64,000 bases of DNA, taken from contig OY365810.1 of the NCBI GenBank assembly GCA_959347315.1, positions 30,891,515 to 30,955,514 on the forward strand. Direction: 5' to 3'. Below the pieces are notes generated by a model that saw only the letters and a list, made by a program, of their open reading frames with translations, ran no database searches and was not told the origin of the DNA. The DNA comes from Bimastos eiseni. Lineage: Eukaryota > Annelida > Clitellata > Crassiclitellata > Lumbricidae. A program made the translations under genes and the position numbers. This document shows, one piece after another, positions 63,993 to 64,000 of this stretch (positions are counted from its first letter, which is position 1; every line of letters starts with the position of its first letter).

Positions 63993-64000
63993 CTTTAGAC

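Overview
The window is nuclear DNA of an intron-rich bilaterian invertebrate. Coding sequence is a few percent of the window and is split into short exons by GT-AG introns; everything else is AT-rich, full of microsatellites, minisatellites and small transposons. A twitchin-type giant muscle kinase points to a protostome. Intron density and repeat types suggest a lophotrochozoan (mollusc-like) more than a fly or nematode, but this is an inference and the species cannot be named from the window.

Three protein genes are recognised. (1) 9198-13867, plus strand: a complete two-exon neurocalcin/hippocalcin-family neuronal calcium sensor, 191 aa. (2) 22046-50435, plus strand: a BRSK/SAD-1 kinase (LKB1-activated AMPK-related kinase of neurons), reconstructed here as 19 exons that join in frame to about 674 aa. 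It includes a 40-nt exon, and only the reading frame of the last exon is in doubt. (3) 55531 to beyond 63992, minus strand: the 3' part of a twitchin/UNC-22-like gene, with the kinase domain (first strands missing), the autoregulatory tail and two Ig domains in ten exons. Genes 2 and 3 are tail to tail, about 5.1 kb apart.

Layout: 1-9.1 kb is upstream sequence with old hAT-like and mariner-like elements. 9.2-13.9 kb is the calcium sensor, with a LINE remnant in its intron. 13.9-22 kb is intergenic, with an (AT)n tract and several inverted-repeat elements. 22-50.4 kb is BRSK, whose introns hold minisatellites, SINEs, LINE tails and hAT-like elements. 50.4-55.5 kb is intergenic, with a piggyBac-like element that carries about 480 bp of TA/TACA repeats. 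55.5-64 kb is the twitchin-like gene.

The most distinctive signal outside the genes is a group of small non-autonomous DNA transposons whose target-site duplications can be read directly. These include a three-copy hAT-like MITE family, one hAT-like element nested inside another, an element built of GAGACC palindromes with a perfect 8-bp duplication, and a TTAA-flanked piggyBac-like element. A 35-bp tandem duplication also copies the 5' splice site of BRSK exon 7. No prokaryotic features, CRISPR arrays or confident structural RNA genes were seen.
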